A DNA stretch of 64,000 nucleotides from Okeania sp. KiyG1 (GTDB taxonomy: Bacteria; Cyanobacteriota; Cyanobacteriia; Cyanobacteriales; Microcoleaceae), in NCBI RefSeq assembly GCF_014132355.1, contig NZ_BLZO01000136.1, positions 1-64,000 of the forward strand, in the 5' to 3' direction. Below are positions 49,045 through 57,986 of this stretch, in pieces. Position 1 is the stretch's first letter, and every line of letters begins with the position of its first letter. Under the pieces are notes generated by a model, which was not told the DNA's origin, did no database searches, and saw only the letters and a list, made by a program, of their open reading frames with translations. The translations under genes were made by a program, and so were the position numbers.

Positions 49045-49300
49045 TTACAATGGATAATTGACAATTGATAATTGATAATTAATCCCCAAAGGTTTAAAGC
49101 TTCTCCTTTTAAGGAGAAAAAAGCAGTCGTAGCGGAGCTTCCCGTAGGGTGGGATGGCGTCATTCGGAGTGGCTCTGTCAAAAGCGGGTCTCCTCGCCAT
49201 ATCCATGAGACCAAGAGAAGAAATCAAATTTCCTTATATTAAATCCTCTCGGTTTTAACCAGAGGTAATTATCCATTATTCATTATCCATTATCAATTGA
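49045..49300. repeat. Family A repeat, long subtype with tandem tails on both sides
   Basis: The left side is GGATAATTGACAATTG, followed by GGTTTAAAGCTTCTCC. The internal GCGGGTCTCCTCGCC and GAGACCAAGAGAAG segment follows, and the right tail is ATTATCCATTATTC. Confidence 0.7.
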
Positions 49301-49529
49301 TTAATCTATCTCAAATATTTGGCATTTTCAAATTATAAAAATAACTTGCTATTATCAGTTTTTTTGAAACAAAGCAATAGCAAGTTTTTAGGTTTTTATC
49401 AATTTTCTGCTACAAAAATTATCAACATTATTGTACAGAAAATATATGATAATTTAAGAATTAAAAAGCTTTAGACTTTTGATGTATATCTGGGAATTTT
49501 TACCAATTTTGCATTGGTTCCTGTAGTCT

Positions 49530-49846
49530 TTATTTATCCTTCTCATCTCTAGTTTCACTACTAGATTCAAGTTCAGAATTATAAATAGCATCCAACTGTT
49601 GACGAGCTTCTTGTACATTAACGGAACGCATCACCAATAAAGGTTCATCAATAAAATTCCCAGATTCATCTAATAATTCCGGATGTGGAATTCTACGAGA
49701 CTGAGAATCAGAATCATCAGAAGACCATCCTCGGTTTGAGGGGAAGATTGAGACTCAAGGCCCACCGTCAATAGACTACGGATTAAATTACGAACAGCCA
49801 AAACAGCAACAGTGGTAAAGGCTAGGATATAAAGCAAATGTAACAT
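49530..49846 (-). pseudogene. DUF2973-family membrane protein with one frameshift
   Basis: From the ATG at 49846 (preceded by CTGGAGAAAACT, a good ribosome-binding site) the frame reads MLHLLYILAFTTVAVLAVRN, a single membrane helix, then LIRSLLTVGLESQSSP. It then leaves frame at the four-base run at 49740-49743. One added base gives NRGWSSDDSDSQSRRIPHPE, LLDESGNFIDEPLLVMRSVN and VQEARQQLDAIYNSEL, up to the stop at 49530. This matches the cyanobacterial DUF2973 family (about 105 aa). DUF2605, usually its neighbour as I recall, lies at 51528 beyond a dead tnpB. Confidence 0.75.
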
Positions 49847-49989
49847 AGTTTTCTCCAGGGCCAGATAGGCACTTAGCAAATTTTAAAAAATTTTAAACAA
49901 TTTTTCTTATTTTATCTCTACTTAACTCTGGATGAGCTTGATGGCCATAAATTATCTTGGTTAGTCATCATCATTTCCAGAGTAGTATA

Positions 49990-51249
49990 GTCCTTTTACA
50001 GTGACATACTCCCACACGCTCGCTGGCGCTACAGTGTGGGCTTCTCGTTTCGCAGCCCCGGTATTCCGTCGGGCTCCACGAGCTTTAAGGACGGAATGCC
50101 CTACCGCCCTATTTTTTATATTTATCGCTGCATTCCAGTCGCGGTCTATTACAATACCGCAGTGTGGGCAAGAATGAGTTCGTATGTTTAATTCTTTGAG
50201 GACTTTTTAACCACAATTCGAGCAATCTTGGCTGGTATTTTGAGGGTTCACTGCTATAGTTTTCACCTCCAGCATTTCCGGCTTTGACAGTCAAAATAGA
50301 CAGGAATTGTCCCCATCCAGAATCGTTAATTGATTTACTCAAACGAGTCAATGCTTGCCCTTTAATGTTTAAGTTTTTATGGGCGATAACTTCGGATGAG
50401 TGATAACAATTCATTGGCTGTTTTGAAGTGAAAATCTTTACGTTTATCGGCAACCTTTTTATGTTGTTTAGCTAAAGTTTTAACAGCTTTTAACCACCTT
50501 TTACTTCCTTTTTTTTTCGAGATAAACGTTTTTGTAGAGTCTTTAATCGTTTCTGAGATTTTCGATATTTATGAGGTATGGGAACAGATTCTCCGACCCT
50601 TGTTACTAAGAATTCCTTCAACCCCATATCAATTCCCAGAGTATTTTTTAATGTAGGTTCCACTTCACTTGTTAAAGCTGGAACTGATTTATCTTCTAGG
50701 GATAAAGTCACATAATAACCATCTGCTTTACGACTAATAGTTACTGTTTTAATTTGAAAATCATCCGGTAATGGTCGATGTTGAATCAACTTTACCTTGC
50801 CTATTTTGGGCAAATTAATTTGATTTTCTTCAATACAGTTTTGTTTGATTTGAGGATAAGTCAAACTACGATAACGTCCTTTTCCTTTGAACCTTGGTTT
50901 TCCTAATTTCTGTCCATTTTTATCTGCCTTAAACCATCTATCAAAGGCAAGTTTTACCCGTTTTATCCAATCTTGCAGGACCTGAGAATGAATCAGATTG
51001 TACTCAGGAAACTTGTCTTTGGTATTGACCAAATCTCGTTTTTGAGAGTAATAATCTGGATTATCTCTTAGTTGAGGAATTGGCATCACCAAGGGGCAAG
51101 CATTAACTGGACAACGGTTTTCTGTCCCACCACGAGAACCGCTCGCCTAACCTATAGTTGTACTGCCGACGCAACAATTCCAACCACATTTCTATGGTGG
51201 CTAACTGTTTTTTATTGGGCCTTAATTTATATTGGTAGGCAGTGCGCAT
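49990..51249 (-). pseudogene. tnpB: TnpB pseudogene in several frames
   Basis: The N-terminus (MRTAYQYKLRPNKKQLATIE) starts at 51249. A frameshift near 51120 leads to [20 protein letters not shown] and the long segment 50490-51092: [20 protein letters not shown], the RuvC motif [13 protein letters not shown] and [20 protein letters not shown]. Further shifts follow; the zinc-finger end ([40 protein letters not shown]) is readable down to about 50090. The element ends with CCCACACGCTCGCTGGCGC near 50010. It separates DUF2605 from DUF2973. Confidence 0.8.
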
Positions 51250-51527
51250 GGTGGAAAATTTCCAGGGTTATTGCAAGATAATAATACAAGTTTTTCAACT
51301 AGGGCGAAAGCTTCTGCTGGGATAGCATGCAAATTGAATGGGCATCGAACCTATTCAATTTGCCGCCGATTCATCTCACACTCCTCTTTAAAATTATGGT
51401 GTGAGACTCAAGGGCGGTTTAGCTAAATTAACAGTTATCAAATCATAAACTTTTAACAATAAAAGTTTACTCAATCTGATTTATTGATTCCGGACTTGAT
51501 ACCTAAGTTTGAGTGTAATAAGTAATT

Positions 51528-51845
51528 CTATCTAGATTGTTCTTTGCGGAATCGCATTGAAACTTGCCAACATTCGGTTAGTAAGTGATGCCAAGGCATA
51601 AGCACTGTAGTTTCTACCCCAACTTGACCTTCAGTGGCATGAAAAAGAGTTTGTGCTGTACTCACCTCCTGTTGAGCTTGCTTAACTCTATTAAGTAGGT
51701 CGAATTGTTCAGTGCTACTCAGAAAAGGAATTTTTTCTCTCTCCAATAACTGACGGGAACGCTCAAACCAATACTGAAAATCCTCTAACAAGGGTTGTAG
51801 TACTGCTTTAAGTAAATCTGGTTCTGGCAGTTTTGGATTTATCAT
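51528..51845 (-). CDS. DUF2605-family protein (105 aa)
   Basis: A soluble, helix-rich small protein (PDLLKAVLQPLLEDFQYWFE, RSRQLLEREKIPFLSSTEQF, LLNRVKQAQQEVSTAQTLFH). It matches the cyanobacterial DUF2605 family as I recall it; function is unknown. The start ATG at 51845 agrees with the conserved MINPKLPEPDLLK. It has the same orientation as the DUF2973 gene downstream, from which a tnpB pseudogene separates it. Confidence 0.8.
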   Translation of the reverse strand: MINPKLPEPDLLKAVLQPLLEDFQYWFERSRQLLEREKIPFLSSTEQFDLLNRVKQAQQEVSTAQTLFHATEGQVGVETTVLMPWHHLLTECWQVSMRFRKEQSR

Positions 51846-52082
51846 TTCTCTAAGTTTAATTTCTTATTTTATATCTTAATATTAACACTCTTTACAATTT
51901 TTAATATTTTCCCTAATAAATGTTTTTTCAAGGGAGCTTGAGATTTGAGAACTAAAGGAGTAAGGATTTTAGAGCCAAAGCCACTCGCCTTTGATAACCA
52001 TCTTCTTCGGAAAATATGATTAATTTATACAGATTAAAAGTACAAAAAATGTTAAGGCTGACAAAAATTATTGTGAATTTCG

Positions 52083-52189
52083 TTACAGCGATTTTCATTT
52101 GGGTAGACCACAGTAGGGACGTTCCATGGAACGTCCCTACAAGGTTTGATGTGTGAGGATGTGGTTCATAAATTTGAAAAGCGCTGTAA
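52083..52189. repeat. Family D MITE
   Basis: The ends are CAGCGATTTTCATTTGGG and AATTTGAAAAGCGCTG, with TA on both sides. The centre is the palindrome GGGACGTTCCATGGAACGTC. A TACTCAGCAC tandem follows at about 52195-52228. Confidence 0.8.
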
Positions 52190-52364
52190 ATATCACTCAG
52201 CACTCAGTACTCAGCACTCAGCATTAGGACTTTTTTTAGATTGAGGAGGGGATAAGCAAACCCTCCTCAACTAGGAGGCGCTTGGGGTTGCCAGGGTCAA
52301 AAAGCCAAAAGCTGTTTGCGGAGCATTCCGGTACAGAAAATGCTGAAGCGCTGATAGCCAGTTA

Positions 52365-52500
52365 GAGCTGATTTATAAAGTAAATATTAAGAGGCTGAAT
52401 TTCTTACAGGACAAAGGTTTTGCCGATTTTGGACCAGTAAACCATAAATTCCTGAGACCTAGATAGCATAAGAGTTTTAGCTCAGTTTATAAATCAGCTC
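52365..52500. repeat. Family C MITE with 3-bp target duplication TTA
   Basis: The ends are GAGCTGATTTATAAAGT and CAGTTTATAAATCAGCTC, with TTA on each side. It sits about 90 bp beyond the gloB stop codon. Confidence 0.85.
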
Positions 52501-52588
52501 TTAAATGAGATGTAATGAGACAGTCAGATTTTAGGCACTTAAGCTGCGAAGCAGAAACACGGAAAAAGTTCTGGAGTTTGGTGGCCCC

Positions 52589-53362
52589 TTAAAATTGGTC
52601 TTTCTTTCCTCGTAAACGGGCAAAAGTTTGTACTGGATCTTGACTTTTAACGGCTAACTGTAGATTAGGTAAATCCCAACGCAGAAAAGGATTTGTGCGT
52701 TTTTCTACACCAATCATTGATGGTACAGTAGCCTCATTCCGACTGCGTGCTGCCTTAACCTCAGCTAAACGAGCTTGTAGGTCTAAATTTTGCTCATCGA
52801 CTGTTATAGCAAACTGCAAATTTTTTAAAGTGTATTCATGGGCACACCATATTCGTGTCCTATCAGGCAAATTACGCAGTTTGCTCAAAGACTGTACCAT
52901 TTGAGCTGGTGTTCCCTCAAATAAGCGACCACAACCACCAGCAAATAAAGTATCACCACAAAATAATTCCCCCGCTTCTCCAGCAACTACAGGAGGAAAG
53001 TAATAAGCAATATGGCCACTTGTATGACCGGGCACAAATAGGACCTCTCCCTGTCGGTCAGAAAATTGGACTTGATCGCCTTCCTGTAAAAATACCTTTT
53101 GTCCAGGAATTCTACCTCGGTCTTCAACTCCGCCATAAACTGTAAGTTGAGGAAACTTCTGAATTAACTTTTGATTAGCTCCTACATGGTCTGAATGGTG
53201 ATGAGTGTTGAAAATAGCCACCAACTGAGCATCCAATGATTCTAGTTTTTCAGTTACTGGCCTAACCTCTGCTGGATCGACTACAGCCGCAATCTTTTGA
53301 TTTGGGTCATGTAGTAAGAAGATATAGTTGTCTGAAAGTGCTGGCAGTCGATAAATCTTCAT
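52589..53362 (-). CDS. gloB: Hydroxyacylglutathione hydrolase (glyoxalase II)
   Basis: This 257-aa metallo-beta-lactamase-fold enzyme hydrolyses S-lactoylglutathione in methylglyoxal detoxification. The metal motif is THHHSDHVG. Further ligands are [13 protein letters not shown] and [15 protein letters not shown], then [14 protein letters not shown], all glyoxalase II signatures, and the C-terminal domain has [10 protein letters not shown]. The start at 53362 is the conserved [19 protein letters not shown]. It is monocistronic. Confidence 0.95.
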   Translation of the reverse strand: MKIYRLPALSDNYIFLLHDPNQKIAAVVDPAEVRPVTEKLESLDAQLVAIFNTHHHSDHVGANQKLIQKFPQLTVYGGVEDRGRIPGQKVFLQEGDQVQFSDRQGEVLFVPGHTSGHIAYYFPPVVAGEAGELFCGDTLFAGGCGRLFEGTPAQMVQSLSKLRNLPDRTRIWCAHEYTLKNLQFAITVDEQNLDLQARLAEVKAARSRNEATVPSMIGVEKRTNPFLRWDLPNLQLAVKSQDPVQTFARLRGKKDQF

Positions 53363-53472
53363 AGAAACTCAATTAATGCCTTAATATACAGAATTTTCAC
53401 TTGGGGAGATTATTTCCCTCTTAACTATTAAAATAACTTAGGAATTACAACAGAGGTAATATTTATTTCTGA

Positions 53473-53606
53473 TACCAATTCACTTTAAAGATGTCACAAA
53501 TAGTTTTAAACCCCATATCTGAAATAATTTCCTGAAATTACTGTGGAATCAAAGTTTCGAGTCGATAAAATCTTAATGCATGACTTTTAACTTCTGTGAA
53601 ACGGTA
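53473..53606. repeat. Family B-like MITE with 3-bp target duplication TGA
   Basis: It is 134 bp from TACCAATTCACTTTAAAG to TTCTGTGAAACGGTA, flanked by TGA on both sides. Confidence 0.75.
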
Positions 53607-53785
53607 TGAAACTACTTTAACCAGGTATATTACTGAAGATATAATCAGTAAGTATTTCCTGCGGAGTGCTGCCCTTGCCTGCCTTCAGCTATTAGCTAGC
53701 CTCATAAGGTCGGAACTGGGGACTTCAGCAATTAATTTTGGAGAAGGTAAAAGCAACCTTTGAAATTGAGTTTGAATAAAAAGTT

Positions 53786-54042
53786 ACCGAATAATTAAGG
53801 TAAAAATTCTCTCACTCGCCGTGGAGAAACAATGAATTAATTTTCCTTTTATTCAATCCTCTTCCTAAAAGGAAGAGGTAATTATCAATTATCCATTATC
53901 AATAGACATCTCCAAAAATCAAAAATAAAATCAATTCTTATCCATAAATTATCAATTATTCCCCTCCACGGTCGGGGGAGGGGCGAGGGGTGGGTTCCCT
54001 GTTCCCTCTTTTCTGGAGATGTCTAATTATCAATTATTGAAT
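53786..54042. repeat. Family A repeat with a family I repeat nested in its tail
   Basis: The A copy starts TTACCGAATAATTAAGG. Its tandem tail (ATTATCAATTATCC) is interrupted at 53903-54027 by an element bounded by TAGACATCTCC and GGAGATGTCTA, then resumes AATTATCAATTATTGAA. Micro-repeat debris (54117-54140) follows. No gene lies between 53363 and 54252. Confidence 0.75.
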
Positions 54043-54116
54043 ATCAAAGTCCCCTTCCCACACCTTAGAAGTAATTATTCATTACCAATTGCTGAATGCG
54101 AGCCCATTCCGTTTGC

Positions 54117-54140
54117 GTTTGCGTAGCATCCGTAGGGAAG
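54117..54140. repeat. 24-bp micro-repeat (family S), variant
   Basis: GTTTGCGTAGCATCC then GTAGGGAAG, in a block of G/C-rich short repeats that also repeats GAGCGCATTCCG-like motifs. Confidence 0.6.
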
Positions 54141-54252
54141 CATCTCCGTGGGAAAGGAAGCGCTGACTGCGAGCTAGCTGAATGCGAGCGCATTCCGCAG
54201 GAAATGCTTACTATAATCAATATCAACAGACATATATAGGAGATAAAAGATT

Positions 54253-54465
54253 ATGTTATGGAGCGAGCAAAATCAACCAAATGTGACAATTAATCAAATG
54301 GTGAACCGAGTTATTACATCAGGCAAACTTAATCGCCGGGAACACCTACAACTTACTTCAGCAATATTATGTGGCAAACACATAACAGATGAGGAACAAC
54401 ATCAAATTAATCAAATATTTGACTTTCTTAAAATTGGCAAAATTAAGTTGATTGATGATAATTAA
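54253..54465 (+). CDS. Small conserved cyanobacterial protein (70 aa)
   Basis: A short soluble protein (VTINQMVNRVITSGKLNRRE, HLQLTSAILCGKHITDEEQH). A good ribosome-binding site (TAGGAGATAAAAGATT) precedes the ATG. Its helix-rich character and intact frame in a repeat-laden area support a real gene, and I recall similar proteins in other cyanobacteria. Function is unknown. It is monocistronic. Confidence 0.7.
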   Translation: MLWSEQNQPNVTINQMVNRVITSGKLNRREHLQLTSAILCGKHITDEEQHQINQIFDFLKIGKIKLIDDN

Positions 54466-54908
54466 CCCTCTCTATTTAAGAATAAAAAATATCGGTAAAT
54501 ATGTAATATTTTTATTTCTTGTATCAAGTACAAATTTTAAGATTATATGGAATATAAAACAGGAAAAAGAAAGTATGATGTATCAAAAACTCTAGCTATA
54601 CTTAGGGCATAAAATCATTCCTGTTCTTTGGTTTTTCCTGGTTCATGCTACCCAAACAGCAATTCCATAAGTCTTAATAATAATTGTGAATGGGATATTT
54701 TAATGCATATAAAATATTATACATATTTTTAAAGACAAAAAAATCTCAATATTGCCTTCATAACTAAAGTAAAGAGATACACTGGCAAATTAAATTAATA
54801 AAATACAGTAAGCAATAATTGGCAACTTGATATAAATATAAACCTGACTATATTCTGATTCCTGTTAAATACACAATTAACTAATACCTCAGATAGAGAA
54901 AATTGATA
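54466..54908. other. Spacer without recognised features
   Basis: A+T-rich; I see no repeat family, gene or terminator here, apart from the AGATAGAGAAAATTGATA leader of the glycosyltransferase. Confidence 0.3.
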
Positions 54909-55769
54909 ATGAGTGCAACTAAACCAAATTCACTACTAACAGTACCAACAGGTTTATTACAAGTTCCTGCTGTAGTAAAAAATACTATAAAACCAGATAG
55001 TCCAGAAATCAAACTTTCTCTGGTTATTCCCACATTTAAAGAAAGTAAAAATATCCCAAAGATTGTCCAAAGACTAACTCAATTACTAGATGCTCAAATT
55101 CCCAATGCTTATGAATTAATTGTGGTAGATGACAATAGTCCCGACTTAACTTGGGAGACAGCTCAGAATATGACACCAGAATATCCTCAACTCCAGGTAA
55201 TGCGTAGAGAAAAAGAAAGAGGACTTTCCACTGCAGTTATTCGTGGTTGGCAAGTAGCAAAAGGAGAAATATTAGGAGTAATAGATGCAGACTTACAACA
55301 TCCTCCAGAAACTCTCTTAAAACTATTGACAAAAATGGAGCAAGGTGCTGACTTAGCAGTAGCTAGTCGTCACTTTGAGGAAGGAGGTGTCAGTGAGTGG
55401 AATATTATGAGAAGATTATTGTCTCGTGGCGCTCAAGTTTTGGGGTTAATTATTTTACCTGGAGTCCTAGGGCGAGTCTCAGACCCCATGAGTGGCTATT
55501 TTATGGTCCGTCGAAAGGCGATCGCAGAAAAAATTCTTCGGCCAGTAGGGTACAAAATTTTGATTGAAGTTTTAGGCCGAGGCACCATTCATTGGGTGGG
55601 AGAAGTGGGCTATATATTTAATGAACGTGTAGAAGGGGAAAGTAAAGTTACCTGGAAACAATATATAGAATATTTACACCACCTACTAAATTTAAGGTTG
55701 GCTAGATGGCCAAGTCGATTTATCTGTTTCGGTACAGTTAGTTTTATAGCGCTACGCGCTAGGGAATAG
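54909..55769 (+). CDS. Polyprenyl-phosphate glycosyltransferase (DPM1/GT2 type), C-terminally truncated
   Basis: The GT-A domain is complete: LSLVIPTFKESKNIPKIVQR, ELIVVDDNSPDLTWE, VIDADLQHPPETLL (DxD-type) and VSDPMSGYFMVRR. The enzyme moves a sugar from a nucleotide donor to a polyprenyl phosphate. Cyanobacterial homologues usually continue with a GtrA-like four-helix membrane domain. Here the frame enters that junction (RLARWPSRFICFGTVSF) and stops after IALRARE, where AGCGCTACGCGCTAGGGAAT repeat sequence begins. No GtrA remnant is seen downstream. The catalytic part may still work; the membrane part is lost. The start at 54909 is preferred to an in-frame TTG at 54903. Confidence 0.88.
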   Translation: MSATKPNSLLTVPTGLLQVPAVVKNTIKPDSPEIKLSLVIPTFKESKNIPKIVQRLTQLLDAQIPNAYELIVVDDNSPDLTWETAQNMTPEYPQLQVMRREKERGLSTAVIRGWQVAKGEILGVIDADLQHPPETLLKLLTKMEQGADLAVASRHFEEGGVSEWNIMRRLLSRGAQVLGLIILPGVLGRVSDPMSGYFMVRRKAIAEKILRPVGYKILIEVLGRGTIHWVGEVGYIFNERVEGESKVTWKQYIEYLHHLLNLRLARWPSRFICFGTVSFIALRARE

Positions 55770-55863
55770 GGAACAGGGAACAGGGAACAGGTGATAGTAA
55801 AGTACATTTGTACGGGGGAAGTTCAGATATTAGTTATCTCAACTTTGGTTGAAGACCTCCCTT

Positions 55864-56460
55864 AGACATCTCCAATACAGCGCTTTTCAAGTTGATGAAC
55901 CACATCTTCACAAACAAAACCTTGTAGGGACGTTCCATGGAACGTCCCTACTGTGGTCTACCCAAATGAAAACCGCTGTAATAAAAAATAAAATCAATTA
56001 TCCCAAATAAATTATCAATTATTTCCCCTCCTGGGAGGAGTTATATAGAATCCGGTTGAATAGTTATTGTATAGTTGGGAGTGGGGGAGTAGGGGAGATT
56101 AAAGGCTTGAAGTAATTATAGAACCCCTAAGCGTATCTTTGGACGCGGTATGTGCTTTTGGCTTCCGTTCTCAGTCTGAGGGAGCCAGTGGAAATTCACC
56201 AACGATAATGGGGAAAAAGCGGATCAGACCCTGCGTCGCCCAATAGCAAACCTGGTAGCTTCCCTTGCAGGTAGAAAAATACTCTCATCTCCCCATCTCC
56301 CCATCTCCCCATCTCCCCATCTCCCCATCTCCCCATCTCCTTCTCTATTTTTAAATAGATCCCAAATGGGTTCTATAGAATTATCAACATATACTATATA
56401 ACCGGATTCTATATTAGGGGTGGGTTCCCTACTCCCTACTCCCTCTTTTGGAGGAGATGT
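55864..56460. repeat. Family I element with a family D element nested near its end, plus octamer tandem
   Basis: The I end TAGACATCTCCAATA is interrupted by a D copy (55876-55981, ends CAGCGCTTTTCAAGTTG and AAATGAAAACCGCTG), then continues AATAAAAAATAAAATC. Removing D plus one TA leaves a sequence matching the uninterrupted I copy at 59876. ATCTCCCC octamers follow at 56288-56340, and GGAGGAGATGTCT at 56450 may be the far I end. Confidence 0.65.
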
Positions 56461-56501
56461 CTCTTGATAACTAACAGACTTCAAACCAGATGTAGTATAA
56501 G

Positions 56502-56754
56502 TAGGGCTTGCTGATTAAATCTAAAAGTATTTACAGATAAAGGTAAGTGCTTTTTTGGGGCCTTTAAAAAGTGCCTAGTATCACGTCTAAAATCCTCAAA
56601 AAGTTAGTATTTTAGGCTCATAGTTGGTCAGAAAAATCATTCTTACAATTCTTACTCCTACCTCCTCGCTCGTACCCATTTCTCCTGTATTCCCCTCCCC
56701 TCCACGGTCGGGGGAGGGGCGAGGGGTGGGTTGTCTCCTATTGAGCAAACCCTA
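56502..56754. repeat. Family H MITE
   Basis: It starts GGGCTTGCTGATTAAATC and ends TTGAGCAAACCC, with TAAGTA on both sides. It contains CATAGTTGGTCAGAAAAATC and ACTCCTACCTCCTCGCTC. Confidence 0.8.
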
Positions 56755-56763
56755 AGTAGTTTT

Positions 56764-57108
56764 TCATCCCTGAAATACAGGGAATTGAAATTCCCAATTA
56801 CTGTTGGGCAATGAATTGTGGTAGCCCCACCTTACCACATCAGATTTTTCTTCCTCTTTAATTTCATCAATAGATACCAACATTGAATCACTCAAACGTA
56901 CTACCATCTCTCCATTCAAAAGCGCCTGTCGCCATTGCTTTCCTGTCTTCCAAGCATAATATTTGACACCACTCCAACGAGGGTTAACTGGGTATCCTGC
57001 AAACCCAGAACGCAATGCAGGAATATAAGCACTTTTGAGTTGAGTATGAACCAATATTCCTTCCTCTAGTTGAACCACTTTAAGATGTTGACGATCTTGC
57101 TTAAACAT
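56764..57108 (-). CDS. Conserved hypothetical protein (114 aa)
   Basis: A soluble protein: FKQDRQHLKVVQLEEGILVH, IPALRSGFAGYPVNPRWSGV, KYYAWKTGKQWRQALLNGEM. I do not assign a function. The ATG at 57108 has an excellent ribosome-binding site (GCAGGAGGTGAG, seven bases away); a GTG three codons upstream overlaps that site and is unlikely. Trp/Tyr-rich composition suggests a compact domain. It is monocistronic between repeats. Confidence 0.75.
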   Translation of the reverse strand: MFKQDRQHLKVVQLEEGILVHTQLKSAYIPALRSGFAGYPVNPRWSGVKYYAWKTGKQWRQALLNGEMVVRLSDSMLVSIDEIKEEEKSDVVRWGYHNSLPNSNWEFQFPVFQG

Positions 57109-57203
57109 GGGACTCACCTCCTGCTTGAGAATATGCTTAATCTTTCTTAACTTATCCGACTACGGCTATTATATCACTCAGAATTTCAGATTTTTGATAC
57201 TAG

Positions 57204-57405
57204 ACCTCTCCGGAAAAGAGGGAGTAGGGAGTAGGGGTGCGACCCCGCGTTAGCGACAGGTGCGGTCAGATCCAGCGTCGGCGTCAGACGCAAGGGAATG
57301 CTGACCAAGAGAGGGAATGGGCACCAAGGGAGGGAGTAGGGGGAAAGAATTGATTATTTATGTGCGATAATTTATTTTATTTTTGATTATCGCCAGATGT
57401 CTACT
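57204..57405. repeat. Family I element with internal palindromes
   Basis: It starts CTAGACCTCTCCGGAAAAG and ends TTATCGCCAGATGTCTA. Its centre (GCGTCGGCGTCAGACGCAAG and GAATGCTGACCAAGAGAGGG) also occurs near 43950-44030, in the tail of the dead tnpB. Confidence 0.65.
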
Positions 57406-57629
57406 GAAGAAAATTTATCTATACAACTATACAAGTAGAAATAATTTCCCCCTTTCTCAGCCTTAGTAGTTTTTATTGAATGGTGTTAGAGAAATTTAAC
57501 TCTTTTTATAGATGTAAATTTCATTCGCCTTGATACTAATTCAGGAAAATAATGCCCTAATTTATGAGGATAGCTTCTTGTTATGCATTTTATATAGAAT
57601 CCGGTTATATAGTATATGTTGATAATTTC

Positions 57630-57759
57630 TTACAGCGCTTTTCAGGTTGATAAACCACATCGTCATAACCAAAATCCTGTAAGGGCGCCATTCGGAGCTT
57701 TGCGGAGCGCAAATGCCATTCACCCCTACTGTGGTCTACTGAAATGAAAACCGCTGTAA
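57630..57759. repeat. Family D MITE
   Basis: The ends are CAGCGCTTTTCAGG and CTGAAATGAAAACCGCTG, with TA on both sides. The centre has GGGCGCCATTCGGAGC. Octameric CCCACTCCC-type repeats follow to about 57830. Confidence 0.8.
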
Positions 57760-57986
57760 ATTACTTCAAACCTTTAATCTCCCCTACTCCCCCACTCCCC
57801 ACTCCCCACTCCCCCACTCCCCACTTCCAACTATACAACAACTATTCAACCGGATTCTATATCAGTGGCGATCGCCCAGTGTTACGAAATAAAACAAATT
57901 TTTATATTAGTCAGGAAAAAATAGTGATATTATCATCAATAACTAGGCATAATTTACAGATTTGTGATTGAATATCAGGGAAAGAT

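Noticed and set aside
51952-52203. Minus-strand ORF of 83 codons near DUF2605
   Set aside because: Half of it is the family D MITE at 52083-52189.
56224-56484. ORF with GEMGRWGD peptide repeats
   Set aside because: The peptide repeat is only the translated ATCTCCCC octamer tandem.
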